Below the pieces are notes generated by a model. The model saw nothing but the letters and a program-made list of their open reading frames with translations, did no database searches and had not been told where the DNA came from. Source: Margaritispora aquatica (lineage: Eukaryota > Ascomycota > Leotiomycetes > Helotiales > Discinellaceae). Taken from it: a stretch of 64,000 nt of DNA. Made by a program: the position numbers and the translations under genes. Shown here piece after piece: positions 23,452 to 35,781 of the stretch; position 1 is the first letter of the stretch; every line of letters begins with the position of its first letter. The stretch covers positions 729,207 to 793,206 of the forward strand of contig VJWN01000016.1 of NCBI GenBank assembly GCA_007644065.1, in the 5' to 3' direction.

Positions 23452-25465
23452 TTAAATCTTCTCCTCGATATGGTTCACATCGACCTTTGCGCGCTCCTCC
23501 TTCTCGTTGAGAGCCTCCTCGTTTTCTTCCTCCTCAATGGCGTTCTTGTACAAACCCTTCCTGATATCACGTTGCCACAGCAAGTAGCCGGTGGTGAAGA
23601 GGGTGATGTAGACGACGATCAGGCAGATACTGGCGGTGAAGCCTCTCATGAAGCGGGGAGACTCGGTGACGGGGAAGACGACGACGTTGTACCAGGAGAA
23701 GAAGGCCCAGCCAATGGTCATCTGCGTGAAGCACCCTGGTTAGCTTATTGCGCGCCCTCTCGGTTTAAGCATATGGCGAAGAAGCCATGGAAGGTTGTAC
23801 TCACCATAGCACCAGTGGTGAAACTCTTGGCCTCGTTGTCATCCTTCATGATGACATGAACGAAGGGGAAGATCATGGGTGTCATGCAGGAGTTGAAGCC
23901 CAGCAAGAACCACGAGGCGAATTTCAAACCGATCGGAATCGACCAGATGCGGAGGCAAATGTTGGAAAAGAGTAGGACGAGGCCGGCGAAGGTGAAAGGC
24001 ATCCAAATTGGGTAGACCCTGTGAATGGGATCAAGATTAGCAGGCCTTCTTGCTTCAAGCTTACAATCTCTAAGATCTGGAGCAAATGATGCAGGATGCA
24101 ACTCACATGGCGAACGACGGAAGGAGAACTCCAACTACAATGGCTAACAGCTGAGTACCGGTTGGCAGGATATTGATCATCTCAACCGAGTAATGATGAG
24201 TAGACTTGACCCACAGACCCATCTGACCACCAACCCAGGTAGTGCATTGGAAGCTATTAACCAGACACCGTCAGTAAAGGTATTCATTATGATGTATTGG
24301 CAGCGACGGGGGTGAAAAATTACCTGACGTAGGTGACAACGGCGAAGTAGAAGTGCCAGTGGCAAAAGACACGCTTGAGCATGCGCTTGCCAATCTTAGC
24401 ACTCTTCCTGACACCATCACTCTGCATGCGGGCTTGGGCGAGCTTCTGCTCTGACTCCTTAAGCCACCAGATACGAGGGCTGGTAGGCAGACCTGGGAAC
24501 AGGAAGAAGCCAGCAATGGCGATAGGAAGACTGATGACACCATCGATGATGAAGATCCAGCGCCTAAAAGAGATAGAGTGTTAGATGACTTTGAGTACTA
24601 AGTAGCAAGTTTCAGAGAGAGGAAAGGGAGATATACCATCCAGCCATGCCGAGAGTTCCATTGAGATTGTGGTAGACCGCAGCTTGCATGTAACCACCAA
24701 ATGCAGCACCAATGTTACTGGAGACATACCAAACGCCGGCGCGCTTGAACACTTCATCAGATCGATACCAGGAGGCGAGAATGTAGAGGGATCCGGTAGC
24801 AGCGGGGGTCTCGAAGAGACCCATGAGGAATCGCATTCCCCAGATCATGTGGGTGCTGTTGTTGCGGCATTGGATGAAGGTGATGACAGACCAGATAGTC
24901 TCACAGATTGGCAAATAATAGCGGGACAACTTAGGACGAGAGATGATCATCATGGAAGGGATTTCCAGGATGAGGTAACCGATGTTGTAGAAGGTACTGA
25001 ACAAGTTGTACTCGACGCCCTTGATACCCAGGTCCTCTTTCATTCCCGAGTTGTACGCATTAGTGATGTTGGACTGATCAAGCCACTTGACGAAGACTGT
25101 ATATATTAGAGCTGATTGTATCAGTTGTGGATCTGGGACTTACACAACAAGCAGCTATTTTGGCAGTCAGCACACTATCCAATATAAACTCCGCGTTGAA
25201 AAGGTTGGGGTGAAACTTACATGAGAGGAAGGATGATACGGTCTTGTTTCTTGACGAGGGCCTTCTCCTCCTCACTGTAGTGGCTGGGGTACCAATCGAA
25301 AATGTACAACCAAGCAAGTCGAAGGTCTCTTGTGGGAGGCTTAGTGGCCGAACTCACAACGACGCCATGCTTAACCACTGGGAAGGGTGCCACAGGCAAG
25401 TCTTCAATCGTCTGAGCCCCAGCGGCTTGGATAACATCCTCTGTCTTGTGCTGGTGAGACGCCAT
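23452..25465 (-). CDS. MFS transporter, Dal5/allantoate permease (anion:cation symporter) type
   Basis: A plasma-membrane proton symporter of the fungal Dal5/Tna1-like group, whose members take up allantoate, nicotinate, pantothenate, biotin or similar anions. Exons (minus): 25465-25221, 25154-25144, 25096-24637, 24563-24324, 24253-24107, 24018-23805, 23721-23452; 528 residues, normal for the family with 12 membrane segments. Family features are [86 protein letters not shown] and [15 protein letters not shown]. The 11-nt second exon (encoding CLL) is needed for the ICLLFFVKWLDQ segment. The ATG at 25465 begins [10 protein letters not shown]; an upstream in-frame ATG-like codon at 25498 is less likely. 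The substrate cannot be read from sequence. Confidence 0.92.
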
Positions 25466-26509
25466 GTCGGATTTACACCGCAGTTTCTGCTTCTTCAAAC
25501 AGCTTTTGACGACAACTGATGGAGAGCAACAAAGGAGCCAGTTGAAACCTGTCGATGACTGGATAAGGCCAGTCTATTGAAGAGAGGAGGGTAGGATGGG
25601 GAGACTGAGGATCTCTACTCAAGCATCGCTAAAGGTCGCTTGGTGGTGTGAGATATATATATGTATATGTCAGGTTTCCATTCTATATCGTTCGCGTCTA
25701 TGTGCTCGGGCTAACTCCACGCTGCCACCTGCACCCCAGGACTCCATCGCCGCAACCCCCAAGGGATGTTAGCTCCCCGCATTGCCCCCGCACGAGTGGA
25801 GAATTCATCGCGGAGCAATTGTCGCGGGGTTCGGGGAAGGTCGCCCCCGAAAGCCAAGCAATATCCCCAATTCCTAACTGGTTCCTCAGGCAGGTCACTA
25901 AGGATACCAAGAACACCAAGGATAGCACAAGCCAGTTCCAATAATGTCAAACCTGTCTTTCAATATGATTCTAAATTTAAAGACATTACTTATCTATGTT
26001 AGTCCTACCTAACCTACCTTGGGTAACTTAGGTAGATAAGGTAGATAGGTAAGATATGCACAGTCTCTTTCCCCTATTACATATCACCTGACATATGGCC
26101 TGACTCGGCAACCCAAGCTGCACAAATAAGCCATATTATGGATTAGCTGGCTGGGTCATGCATGGTCTTGGCATAATAATCCAACCTGGAATGGAAGAGA
26201 TTCCGAGCATCTAGGGATCACGTGGTTCACGAATTAGTAGGATCATTAGGACCATAGAGTAATCCAAGAGAACGAAGAGGGCCTCATTGAATAGGAGCTT
26301 GGTGCTCAACTTGGAATAACAATTCATACTTGTTAGTAATATATCTGGAATCACAGCGAGCGATTCACCGTGTGAGATCCTTACGTCTTAGCCCAAACCA
26401 CCGATGGATTTGCTACACTAAGGCATTTCAAACTATGGCAAATGTTTCATTACTATAATCTTTTCACATAATATGCATATATGGTGAAGTATCATTTCGA
26501 ATACGCTAC
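25466..26509. other. Spacer between the MFS start and the DUF2264 stop
   Basis: The first ~250 bp are the MFS upstream region, with a (TA)n-rich stretch at about 25652-25668. CTACCTAACCTACCTTGGGTAACTTAGGTAGATAAGGTAGATAGG at 26005-26050 is a local low-complexity run. No gene was recognised. Confidence 0.5.
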
Positions 26510-28806
26510 CTAGTTCTGTAGCACATTCATATATTCCGCTACACTCAACTGTGGTTTGTTCAGCCACATCTTTCTGAAACTAGCGGGATCCAATCCACTA
26601 GAATCAGCAACAGCGAATACTCCAGTGACAAAGCATAGCTCGCCAGTATCGCCCGTCTCAGCAGAATTGAAAGCTTCATTCAAATCAAAGTGGTAATACA
26701 TGGTAGGAATAACAGTTCTCTGAACCCCAAGATTGGTGTTGGCGTCGGGTCTGAGAGCGTAACCTCGACACTTGGACTTGATTTGGGGAGTGCTCGTCAA
26801 TTGCGAAACGCCGCTCGCTCCTGCGCTAGAAAAGATCACGCATGTCGAATCTCCTTCCCAAATCCCCTCTTTGGCCATGTTATCTTCCTGCTCTGCTTCG
26901 TTTGCGTTATGAGGTGCTGGATCAGATTTATGGGATGGCAAGAAATCACCCTTTTCTCCCAGGCACGAAATTGCAAATCCTGCGTCCACGAGTTGGAAGG
27001 ACGGGTGTGCTTGTCGGGTATCCCAGGTCAATTTATGTATCCTAACGTGCCAACCGGGCCACCTTGCCAAAGGTGGTATGAGAGTAGTTTCGATTTGAAA
27101 ACTGGAAGATTTCCAGGGCCGCCATCCGCTAATGAGAGATGGTGTTACGATGCTTTCGGGTTCACCTGCACCAGGTACAGCTAACGAGAGCTTGACTGTT
27201 TGGATTCGAGCAGCAATGGGCTCCCACCGAACTTTCCACGTCTCACCGTCATCGTTACTGGCTGATAGGGTGCTGTCTGGCGCCATTTGGGCTAGGAGAG
27301 TTCCAGTTGGCACACTGAATGTGAAGGCAGAGGAGTATGCAAATTTACTGTATTTGGCTTCCCTGGCTTTGTGGGTCTTTGTTGTGAATTGTCCGGCGGA
27401 GAGGAGGAAGTGATGCTCTGGTACACTACATAAGATCTGTACGGGAGGGGCAACGACAGCGACTGGATTCAGGCTCGCGAAGTCTTCTTGTCTCGTGTCT
27501 TGTCCATCATGTATCTGATGAGAAACTGATGTCTTGTTGTTGATTGAAAGTGGATGAGGAAGTTCTTCACAAGTCCAGAAAGGATGGTCCTCGGGCAATC
27601 CAAGCACCGAAAATGTTTTCAGACACCAGTATAGTGATTGAGGGGAGTTGTAATCCTCGCTCAGGTACATGTTCGGGTACGTGTAGCCGATGTTAAGTGT
27701 GCCATCTGTGTTGAAAATGTCATGTCGTGATGTCCACCAGCGAAGATGGCGTAGTAAAATTCCCTTCACAACACCTCTGTGATTCAATGGAGCAGGGAGA
27801 AGTATGTCAGCCACAGCAATTGCTGACCAGAAAGCTGCAAACGCAAACCGGTATGTTAAGCTTCGGCCGAATGGGATGGCAGCTCCTATTAGATGTTAGT
27901 GAATCCACTCATCCGACTTGGAATAATCAATGAATTAGAATGCAAAAAGAGATATCAATTACCATTGATGTCGAAATACCTCCAGAATGTTCCCGCAAAC
28001 TTCGCGGCCTCAGCGCGATACCGCTCCACCCTTTCAGGGTCAAGATCATGAGCAAACCGCACATACGCTAGTTGAGAGTATTGAATTGCAAAACTGCCCG
28101 AATAGTAGTCTACCTGTTTTTTGTCTGAGGCCCACAGACCATCACTCGACCAACCGTCCTCAATGTAAAACGAGTCAAGAACCTTGAAGTCTGCGTCCAT
28201 TAATGGTTTGACCTCGTCATAAGGAACACCGCAGGATTTGACGAGTGCCAGATTGACGAGGACTCTAAACCAACGCCAATTTGAGGGGGGCACTACTTTG
28301 TCGTTGATTGCACGCAGCCATGCCACTATCATGTCTCTCCTTTGCTGGGTAGCCTGCTGATCCTGATCCTGACTTGAAGCAGTCCAAGGTTTTGGCAAGA
28401 ATGCTGAAGGCGCTGCAAGGAGCCCATAGGCAATGGGCTCCATCTCGACCATTCGTTGATCATGGTTGCCCACATGGCCCCAAAATTCGTCTGATCGAGG
28501 ATCAACGCCAGCTTCCAGTCCACGAAGCCATGAATCTAGATCCGAATTCTCGGCTTTGGTAGCATTCGACGACGATGAGGTAGCTTGTACTGATAGGAGG
28601 TCTGCCACTACCCAGAGCGGTCTGGCAAACCCTTCGAGCTGGGCAGATATCTCGTCAAAGCCGGTTCCCGTTGCCGTAGACACCTTGATCCTGGCGCCAC
28701 ATTGTGACTTGTAAGGTGTCAAGGTATTCAATAGGCTCGTGGCCGCTTGCAAGACATCATCGCGCGATTGGAGCGGATTGTCAGAAAATCCACGTAGTGG
28801 TGGCAT
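26510..28806 (-). CDS. DUF2264 protein, predicted (alpha/alpha)-barrel carbohydrate-active enzyme
   Basis: Two exons (minus), 28806-27963 and 27885-26510, joined by a 77-nt GTAATT-TAG intron; 739 residues. The first exon and the start of the second match DUF2264: NPLQSRDDVLQAATSLLNTL, LWVVADLL, NHDQRMVEMEPIAYGLL, NWRWFRVLVNLALVKS, SFYIEDGWSSDG, VDYYSGSFAIQYSQL and, across the junction, INGAAIPFGRSLTYRFA. The second exon continues as a beta-rich C-terminal half. There is no signal peptide, so it is probably intracellular. The longer frame from 28833 starts with TTG, so the ATG at 28806 (MPPLRGF) is chosen. DUF2264 proteins are often linked to uronide degradation, and I believe some are classed as GH154 beta-glucuronidases in CAZy (from memory). 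Its neighbours GH88 and GH105 fit that role. Confidence 0.9.
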
Positions 28807-29198
28807 GTTTTCGGTCTGGCGGAGGCGTGGCAAAGCTCAAAGTCGACGATGTCCTAGAATTTGCAATGTCTCCTTTCAGTGATGGTTCGATGGATATAGG
28901 ATAGAGAATTCCACATGCCCCTCCACATCATGGGCTTGGCACCAAGAATATCACGAATCCGAGTCCAGATGAACAGGGGCTCGCTTATACGATGGAGTGT
29001 GGAGGTACGGAGGTACATGCGGGGTGCAGGGGAGGATTGTGAGGTTGGGGACGCGGGGTTCGGTTATTTCGGTGTATCAGCGGTGGTCGGATAAATGACA
29101 ACGGGCGCTTATAAAGGTCGGATTCCGCCAGCCAGACAGCTTCACTTTCCAGGTACATTCGTTGGACAGTGAACTGACTTCTTGGCTGTCACTGGATA
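28807..29198. promoter_or_regulatory. Divergent promoter, DUF2264 / Zn2Cys6 regulator
   Basis: A 392-bp shared upstream region. A TATAAAG box at 29110-29116 lies 83-89 bp before the regulator ATG. Five CGG triplets fall within 37 bp (29054, 29061, 29070, 29081, 29088; first bases), including CGGTTATTTCGG at 29061-29072. CGG triplets are the half-sites bound by Zn2Cys6 proteins, so this may be an autoregulatory site; that is inference. Confidence 0.55.
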
Positions 29199-32100
29199 AT
29201 GGAAATGTCGCGAATATCAGCACCTCAGGTTTCTTCGCCCAGCATGCCTATGCCTGCGTGTGCCGAGTGCCGAAGACGCAAGCTGGGCTGTTCGAAAGAG
29301 CTGCCTTCTTGTAAAGAATGTAGGCGATTAGGTAAGTGCCATGTGCTATGTTTCCCTGCATTATTGCAAACCTCTTCTTGGTCTTCGCTAAAGATATATG
29401 AGGATAAGGCACTCCATGCGTTTATGAGGCACGAGAGAAGCCGGGATTAAAGACTGGGGCAGTGGAAAACTTGAACAGGAGAGTGGGTAAGGACCCCCTT
29501 TACTTATTCTATTATACCTCCTGTGACAATAACCATTGCCATGATTCAATTTTGGAGCTGCTAAAATTGTATTATATTAGACAAGATCGAACAACTGCTA
29601 CAGCAAGTGCAGCAACGGACCGAGTCACTTCACCAAAGCAACTACAGTGCATCCGATTCGGGTCACGATGGGTGTAATGGAGAGCACAGCCTCCGCGCTT
29701 CCGACCTTTTTAGACTATTTGAGAGAGAAATGAAAGAGATGAGGGAGTTTAGAAGGAAGCATGAGCAAGTCTCAGTCTCAGCATCTTCTAGACACTCATC
29801 GACACCAGATAGACAGACATACCAAAGCCCTAGGCGTCCAGACCAATCTACACCACCACCACCACGTCCGAGGTTAAAGCGGAAACGCTGTAATTCTGGA
29901 GGAGTGTTTGTTTGGGGAGAAAGGGTATTGGAATCAACTCTCTATGACGATGTCACAGAGAAGCTGTCTCTATCTCCAACCGAGTTTCTCGGGGCGGTTG
30001 TGGACAAGTATTTCTCCCAAGTCCATCCGTGGCTCCCTATATTGCATGAAATCCGGTTCAGACAAAGACTGTCTGAACAGGTCTACAGCGCCAACTTGGA
30101 AGTAATCTTGCATGCGATGATAGTTTCAGCCGTAAGATTCGTCCGCTGCCCTGATATTGATCCTGCACCGAGCCACAGCCGCAACATATCTCAATTGACA
30201 AAGAGCTCGCGAGACTGGGTGATGCTTAATGCATTGAGCTCGCTCTCAGTCGAAAATTTACAAGCTCTTTCTATCATTGCTTTCGATGATGTAGGTACAC
30301 ACATATATCTCCTAGCTACCTTAAATTTTGAATTCATTTGACGGAAATAAATAGATCGGGCGTGGCGAGGCGGTAAGAACATGGTCAATTGTAGGATCAC
30401 TCACTCGCACTGTTGAATATCTGCAGTTGAGTATTGAAGTTGAAGAAGGTAAAGAAAAACCGTTAGCTCAGCCTTGCCATTCTCTCTCGCCTCCTAAGGA
30501 CTGGACCGAGACAGAAACCAGGCGAAGAGTCTTCTGGACCATCTTCACATTAGATCGGTAGGTCAACACATCCTACCAGGATATCATCACTCAGTATGCT
30601 GACTGACTTGCTTCCAGATTTTGTTCAGTCGTGACGGGGTATGCATTCAAAGTTGTCTGTAGTGATAGTTTTCTTACGAGAATGTAGGTGGAATACTAGT
30701 CTCACATCCGATGATGTGCATCGACGGCTGCCAGTAGATGGGTTCTTATGGAGGAAGCAAGAGGAGGTTATCGCTCCTTTCTTTGGAATCTGGGACAAAT
30801 CCGCAGGTCGAATAGGGAACTCCATCACATTCTTACCTGCACACTATCCATCACTATCTCCGGCCGCGATTGATGACCACCAGAGTCCGACATCAATCGC
30901 AGACTTTGGACAGAACACCAATGCGGAGGCAATCTCAACAATCGGAGCCTTTGCTTACTGCATCGAGGCGACCGAATCCATGAGTCGCGTCACGACCTAT
31001 TTTCTTCAGCAAAAAGTCAACTTACAAGACCAAAAGCAGATTGGTAGGTGGTTGACAAGGTTCAAAGAGCTGGATCTCCGACTTGTACAGTAAGTGTCCT
31101 GACCTGTTCTCCTATTTCTGCTGCTTCGTTGTTTCTGCACAGACATACAGCGTAGATCAAACATGTACCTGTTCATAGCCGAATTCCTCTACTTGATTTC
31201 AGAGGCCTTCTCACAAGATTCTTCGCTGACACCGTTTTAGCTGGAAAATGTTTCTACCTCAGAAATGGAAGGACACCAACATATCTCGAAAAGCCACCGA
31301 TTTGATTATGGACCCCAATTTAACGCTTGCCCATATTACACATAATGCGTCGATGATACTCCTGCATCAATTGATTGCATATCCGCCAGCAGACTGGGAC
31401 TGGGCGACCCGACTTCCGAGCCGCTGTAGCGCTGATACTTGCCAAGCGGCTTCCCAGGAAACCTCGAGCATTACCGAGAATTATCTCAAGAGCCCAACGC
31501 AAACTAAGATCGTCAACGGCCAATTCGTGTTCTGTGTCTTCATAGCTGCAAGATTATTGTTGGGTATGTGCCCGTCCATTATCACCCATGATGCCTGACG
31601 CGCGAGCCTTTGCTATGTAGATAGCTGACTAAATTAATATAGTTCACTGGAGATACTATCAGGAACCGAGGCCACTTCCCGATTTCTTTACGCTTCTCGA
31701 GAGTCTTGACGCCATATCCACCCGCTGGCAAGGCACCTTGAAAATGAGTGTGAAAGGCCACTTAAACCTAGCTGCAAAGTATGCGAGGTTACTACGTCGA
31801 ATGTATGAGAGATGCAGCGAAGAGCCTGGATATCGAATTGATGTCCTCGCATATGCCAATGAAATGGGAAATGAGAGTATGGGGGCTTCTGATGTCAGCT
31901 CAGCTGATGAAGAAGTCGTCATTGACGACCAAGACGATGAAACCTCAGGCCGTAAAACAAAAAATCAGCCGCAGACCAACGGAACGACAAGTAATGGTGA
32001 TTTCCAAGTCCAGCAGACGCAAAATATGGCGGAACGTGCAGAACAGAGGGTCGACGGATGGCAAGCGAGCCAGCCCAGGAAAAAGGTGTGCGTGGTGGCA

Positions 32101-32370
32101 TCCCGACCCCCTCCTGCTTCTGCTCAGGGCACGCCCGCCTCTCCAGTCGTGAACCTTCCACAAAACCAACGATCTATAAACGAAATAACAAATCCTCTGG
32201 CGAATGCTGGTGAACCGCTAGCAGCAAGCAGAGACGCAATGGTTATGGATGATCTGACCTCAATCTCGCAAATGTTCCTTGACCAACAGTTCCTCGATAT
32301 GGATCGCGTGATTAGTTATGATGAAGGGTTGTTCACGGCAAATATGGGCTGGTGGGATCCAGATATTTGA
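29199..32370 (+). CDS. Zn2Cys6 transcription factor with fungal_trans domain
   Basis: A nuclear regulator. Exons: 29199-29331, 29409-29486, 29581-30290, 30355-30557, 30618-30638, 30688-31089, 31241-31563, 31643-32370; 865 residues. The cluster is Cys-x2-Cys-x6-Cys-x6-Cys-x2-Cys-x6-Cys ([20 protein letters not shown], then TPC across intron 1), followed by [20 protein letters not shown], the linker common in this class, and a short coiled coil [19 protein letters not shown]. The PF04082-type region starts near residue 200 ([16 protein letters not shown]) and includes [39 protein letters not shown] and [10 protein letters not shown]. The C-terminus is acidic and disordered. A 21-nt exon 5 supplies FCSVVTG. 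It is flanked by DUF2264 (divergent) and GH88 (convergent, 212 bp away), so it is the best candidate for local regulator. Confidence 0.92.
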
Positions 32371-32582
32371 CGGTCAATAATGTAATGTCTATAGATCTAA
32401 CGTAAATACATGTACTTGATCTGAATGACTGAGTCAATTGGCTCTAAAGCTGATCTGTATTCTCGAGCCTCTATTTTTGTGTTTCCAAAGTGATAGGCCC
32501 ACACAAACCTACGAGAAATAAAACTCCAGACAAAGTTTAAAATGACAACACAAAACATCACCAACACCAATACCACATAAAA

Positions 32583-34124
32583 TCAAGCTGACCCCATTTT
32601 GAGGAGTTGGTTGCTGCATTGCAGCAGGTAGTAGTCTGCATAGACCAAGCCATGGTTGAAGTACCTGCGGTTCGCACCGACGTTATTATTGGCTGTTGCA
32701 TTCTTGAGAATAGAATCGAAAGTCTTCCCCACATGCACATCTTCGACACCTACGACTTTAACGCCACGATCCCCTGATGCTTTCTCGAGATCAACAGCGG
32801 CAAACTTGGCCTTCTCCACCGCCAGAGCCTCCTGGAGAAGTGCTCTAAGTACGTCAAGTGCTGCCTCATAGAAGCTATCGGCGAGCACAAACTGCTGGTC
32901 TGCCTTGAGAGACTCAGAGAGCAAGAGCATGCCATAGGCTGCGATAGCACCTGCCGAGGAGTCAAAGACGGGACGTTCAGGGTCCTCGATTGGCGCGTCA
33001 AAGTCCCAAAGAGGCACTTTATAACCACTACCAGCCAGACGCTGCAGGAAATATTCTGCCAGACCGCACGCCGCTTCGAGGAAGATGTGTTCGTTGGTCC
33101 AGCTGTATGTCTGTGCATACCCCAGAATACCCCATGCTTGTCCCCGTGCCCAAGTCGAGCCCGCGGAGTATCCCTGGGCCGTCAGTCGTTGCTTCGTCAC
33201 TCCTGTCCGTGGATCGATGTTGGCAACGTGGCAGGTTGAGTAGATGGGCCCGGTGAATTTGGTTTTCTTGATTTTGTCCCCTACGACAGGCCGCAGATGG
33301 GTGCGCAGTAACGTGTAGGCGTGAGTCTGAGCAATGGTCGCTAGGGTGCTGTCGTTGGACTGGGCTGCGGCGTAGAACAGCAAGCTCAGATTGCACATGC
33401 TGTCGATAATGATGATGAAATTCTCCGTCATGGAGATGATTTCAAGATCTTTCTTGCGAATCAAATCCCAACTGCGAATTGCTCCCGCTGAGGCTTCATA
33501 TCGGCTTGCTAAACTGTGCGCAGCGGTAATGAGGGACTCGAGGCTTTGTCGATTCCCCGTGAGCTCCCAGTCAAGACGTAGAGCCGGCTCGATGATGAAT
33601 CCAAGGTCGTGAGTATCGGTTCGTGTGGCCATCCCATGGAGGGGTTCAGCCCATGCTCGGCACAGGCTCAGCAGAGTTTCTTCTGGCAATTGGGGAATCG
33701 GTAACTCGGGATACTTGGTCATTCGCTCTAAGAGCGTGTATAACGAGCCTGGAAAGAAACCACAGGTCCAGAATGCGCTTTCACGGAGCTCATATTGACC
33801 TTGCTTGGGTCCGTCTTGGGGGACACACTCGGGGTAAGCAATTGGGGGAGTCTAGATGGCACAAAGGCTGGTTAGTGGGTAGAAACAAACACCAGAAAAT
33901 AAAGGATTCTCAGTTACATTATCTTTTAGATCTCGCTGGGCAACGCGCACTAACTTCGCTGCCACGTTCTCTGCAAGTAATTCCTTCAAATCCGCATCCG
34001 TATCCCACCTGCGAGGTGGAGGATGTATAGAAGCGACATTTTGAGAAGCCCTGACTTGTTTGGGCACAGGAGGATTACGACTCGCGCTGGACACGAAATA
34101 AGACTTAAACTGTGTTTGACCCAT
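32583..34124 (-). CDS. GH88 unsaturated glucuronyl hydrolase
   Basis: Predicted to hydrolyse the 4,5-unsaturated glucuronyl residue left by lyases on acidic oligosaccharides, yielding a keto-uronate. Two exons (minus), 34124-33918 and 33851-32583; 491 residues, longer than the ~380 of bacterial enzymes because of an N-terminal segment. Family features are RESAFWTCGFFPGSLYTLLE, DTHDLGFIIEPALRL and IIDSMCNLSLLFYAA (both Asp match the two key residues of the Bacillus enzyme), then STWARGQAWGILGYA, VPLWDFDAP and DSSAGAIAAYGMLLL. No signal peptide, so it acts inside the cell on imported oligosaccharides. A frame to 34184 exists but opens with GTG, hence the ATG at 34124 (MGQTQFKSY). Confidence 0.93.
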
Positions 34125-34772
34125 GATCACGGCTTTTGTGATGATTGCAATTGCAACAGAGGTAATGAAAGGAATATGATGCACAAGCTTGGTGGTTTTG
34201 TAAGCTGTCTTCTACCTAGGTATGGCAAGCTGCACTGGATCATAAGTAACTCGGTATAAGGTGATGCGAACAACAGGACTAACAGATGCTAAAAGTTCGG
34301 TTATCGGGGACAAACAGTTTCCATACCTACCCTGTCCGACCTAAGCTCCAATTGGGCCATGGTGGGGTATTCTTTGACTGGTTTTCTTTACGCGATATAC
34401 TTTGACTGAGGTACAATGCCCTTTGCTATAACGCACGTCGTCTTCGGGAAACCTGTGTAGATCCTCCGCTGCACAGTGCAACGCCACCGGAGGAGCTGAA
34501 CTAGTGTCCGCTGGAGAAACCCCGACGTCCGAGAGGCTAAACATCGGGGCATTTACCCTTCGGTTACTCGCTTACTCGCTTACATGTGAACGTGCTACTC
34601 ACGTGCTACTGTCACTTTGTCACTTGCAAGTCTGGGGTATCCCTTTTGTCAGTGCAACAAAGGTGGGAGTAAGATGGGGGCTTATCTCTACTCACGACCG
34701 CTATCTAATTGACATCATTGTCACCTTTGACTGCACTTTTTCTTTGGGAAACTTTACTCCGACCTCCAAGCC
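34125..34772. promoter_or_regulatory. Divergent promoter, GH88 / SGNH esterase
   Basis: A 648-bp shared region. CGGTTATCGG at 34298-34307 lies about 175 bp upstream of the GH88 ATG and resembles CGGTTATTTCGG in the DUF2264/regulator promoter. CGGTTACTCG recurs at 34561. No clear TATA box was seen. The motif similarity is suggestive only. Confidence 0.4.
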
Positions 34773-35781
34773 ATGGCATCGAAAACCTACCCGCAGTTTC
34801 TCCTCATTGGAGATTCCATTGTTCAGTATACGAGTCTCACCAAAGACGGCTTCTCGTTTGGGGCTGGTCTCGCCGAACGTAAGTGGCTTCGCGTTCAATA
34901 ACAGACATCAGACATATGAGATATGCAGTGATCATAACGTTCTCCTACCTTATTTTCTTGTTGCCAACTCTAATGCAATTTTCCAGGCTGCCAGCGGAGA
35001 TTAGATGTCATTAATAGGGGTTTGGTAATTGCCCTGGAACCAGTACTAGTGGCTAAGCCAATGCATCTAACGAGTACCCTCTCTAGGGTGGTTACAACAC
35101 TGCACATGTGCTAGTCATATTAGACGAGCTCATTCCGCCACGGTCCTACGTCAAGGTTGATTATGCTCTAATTCTTCTCGGTGCAAACGACAGCTGTCTT
35201 CCCAGCTCTCCCTCGAAGCAATACGTCTCTCCAGAAGATTATCGCAAGAATCTGAAGGCGATCGTTACCAACGCCGCACTTGCAGCTCACAGCCCAATCA
35301 TCTTACTGGTCACTCCTCCACCAATCCATGAAACGCATCGAGAGGCAGAGGACCTGAAGTGCGGGTACCCTGGGCTCAGTCGAAAACAGGAAGTCACAGC
35401 CCAGTATGCGCAAATTGTTCGAGAAGTAGCCGCTGAGCTTGCACACCACACGGTCGTGCTAGTAGATCTTCACAAAGCCTTGCTTGATGAAGCGGCACGT
35501 TTGACCCCAGATTTCGTCCCGGGCAAGTATCTTCTTGGGTCAAAGGAAGCGGGAGATAGTGCAGGACTGCGAGAACTACTTGTCGATGGGCTACATCTTA
35601 CGGGTGCGGGCTATAAAATCTTTCTGGATGCAGTCATTCCACACGTGGGGAAAGAGTGGGCACAAGACCCTCCCAAGAATCCCTCTTGGGTATTTCCGTT
35701 AGTACTGGCTACTTCAGTGTTCGGCTAGGCTTGCTAATACATCTTAGACCCTGGATGGTCGCTCCAAGGATAGATATGTGA
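34773..35781 (+). CDS. SGNH/GDSL esterase, Iah1-like
   Basis: A small ester hydrolase of the isoamyl-acetate-hydrolysing (Iah1) type. Exons: 34773-34878, 34987-35024, 35087-35697, 35748-35781; 262 residues, the usual size. SGNH blocks are FLLIGDSIVQY with the catalytic Ser, VINRGLGGYNT with Gly, LILLGANDS with Asn, and LLVDGLHLTGAGYKI with the Asp/His pair. There is no signal peptide, so it is probably cytosolic. The last exon is short (ends VAPRIDM) and uses a GTTAGT donor; without that splice the frame would stop at 35728. It is divergent from GH88, so a role in removing acetyl or methyl groups from imported uronides is possible, but the family is also found alone in many fungi. Confidence 0.85.

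Noticed and set aside
34125..34184. N-terminal extension of GH88 that looks like a membrane anchor
   Set aside because: The upstream codon at 34184 is GTG; the first ATG is at 34124 and gives a cytosolic protein as usual for GH88.
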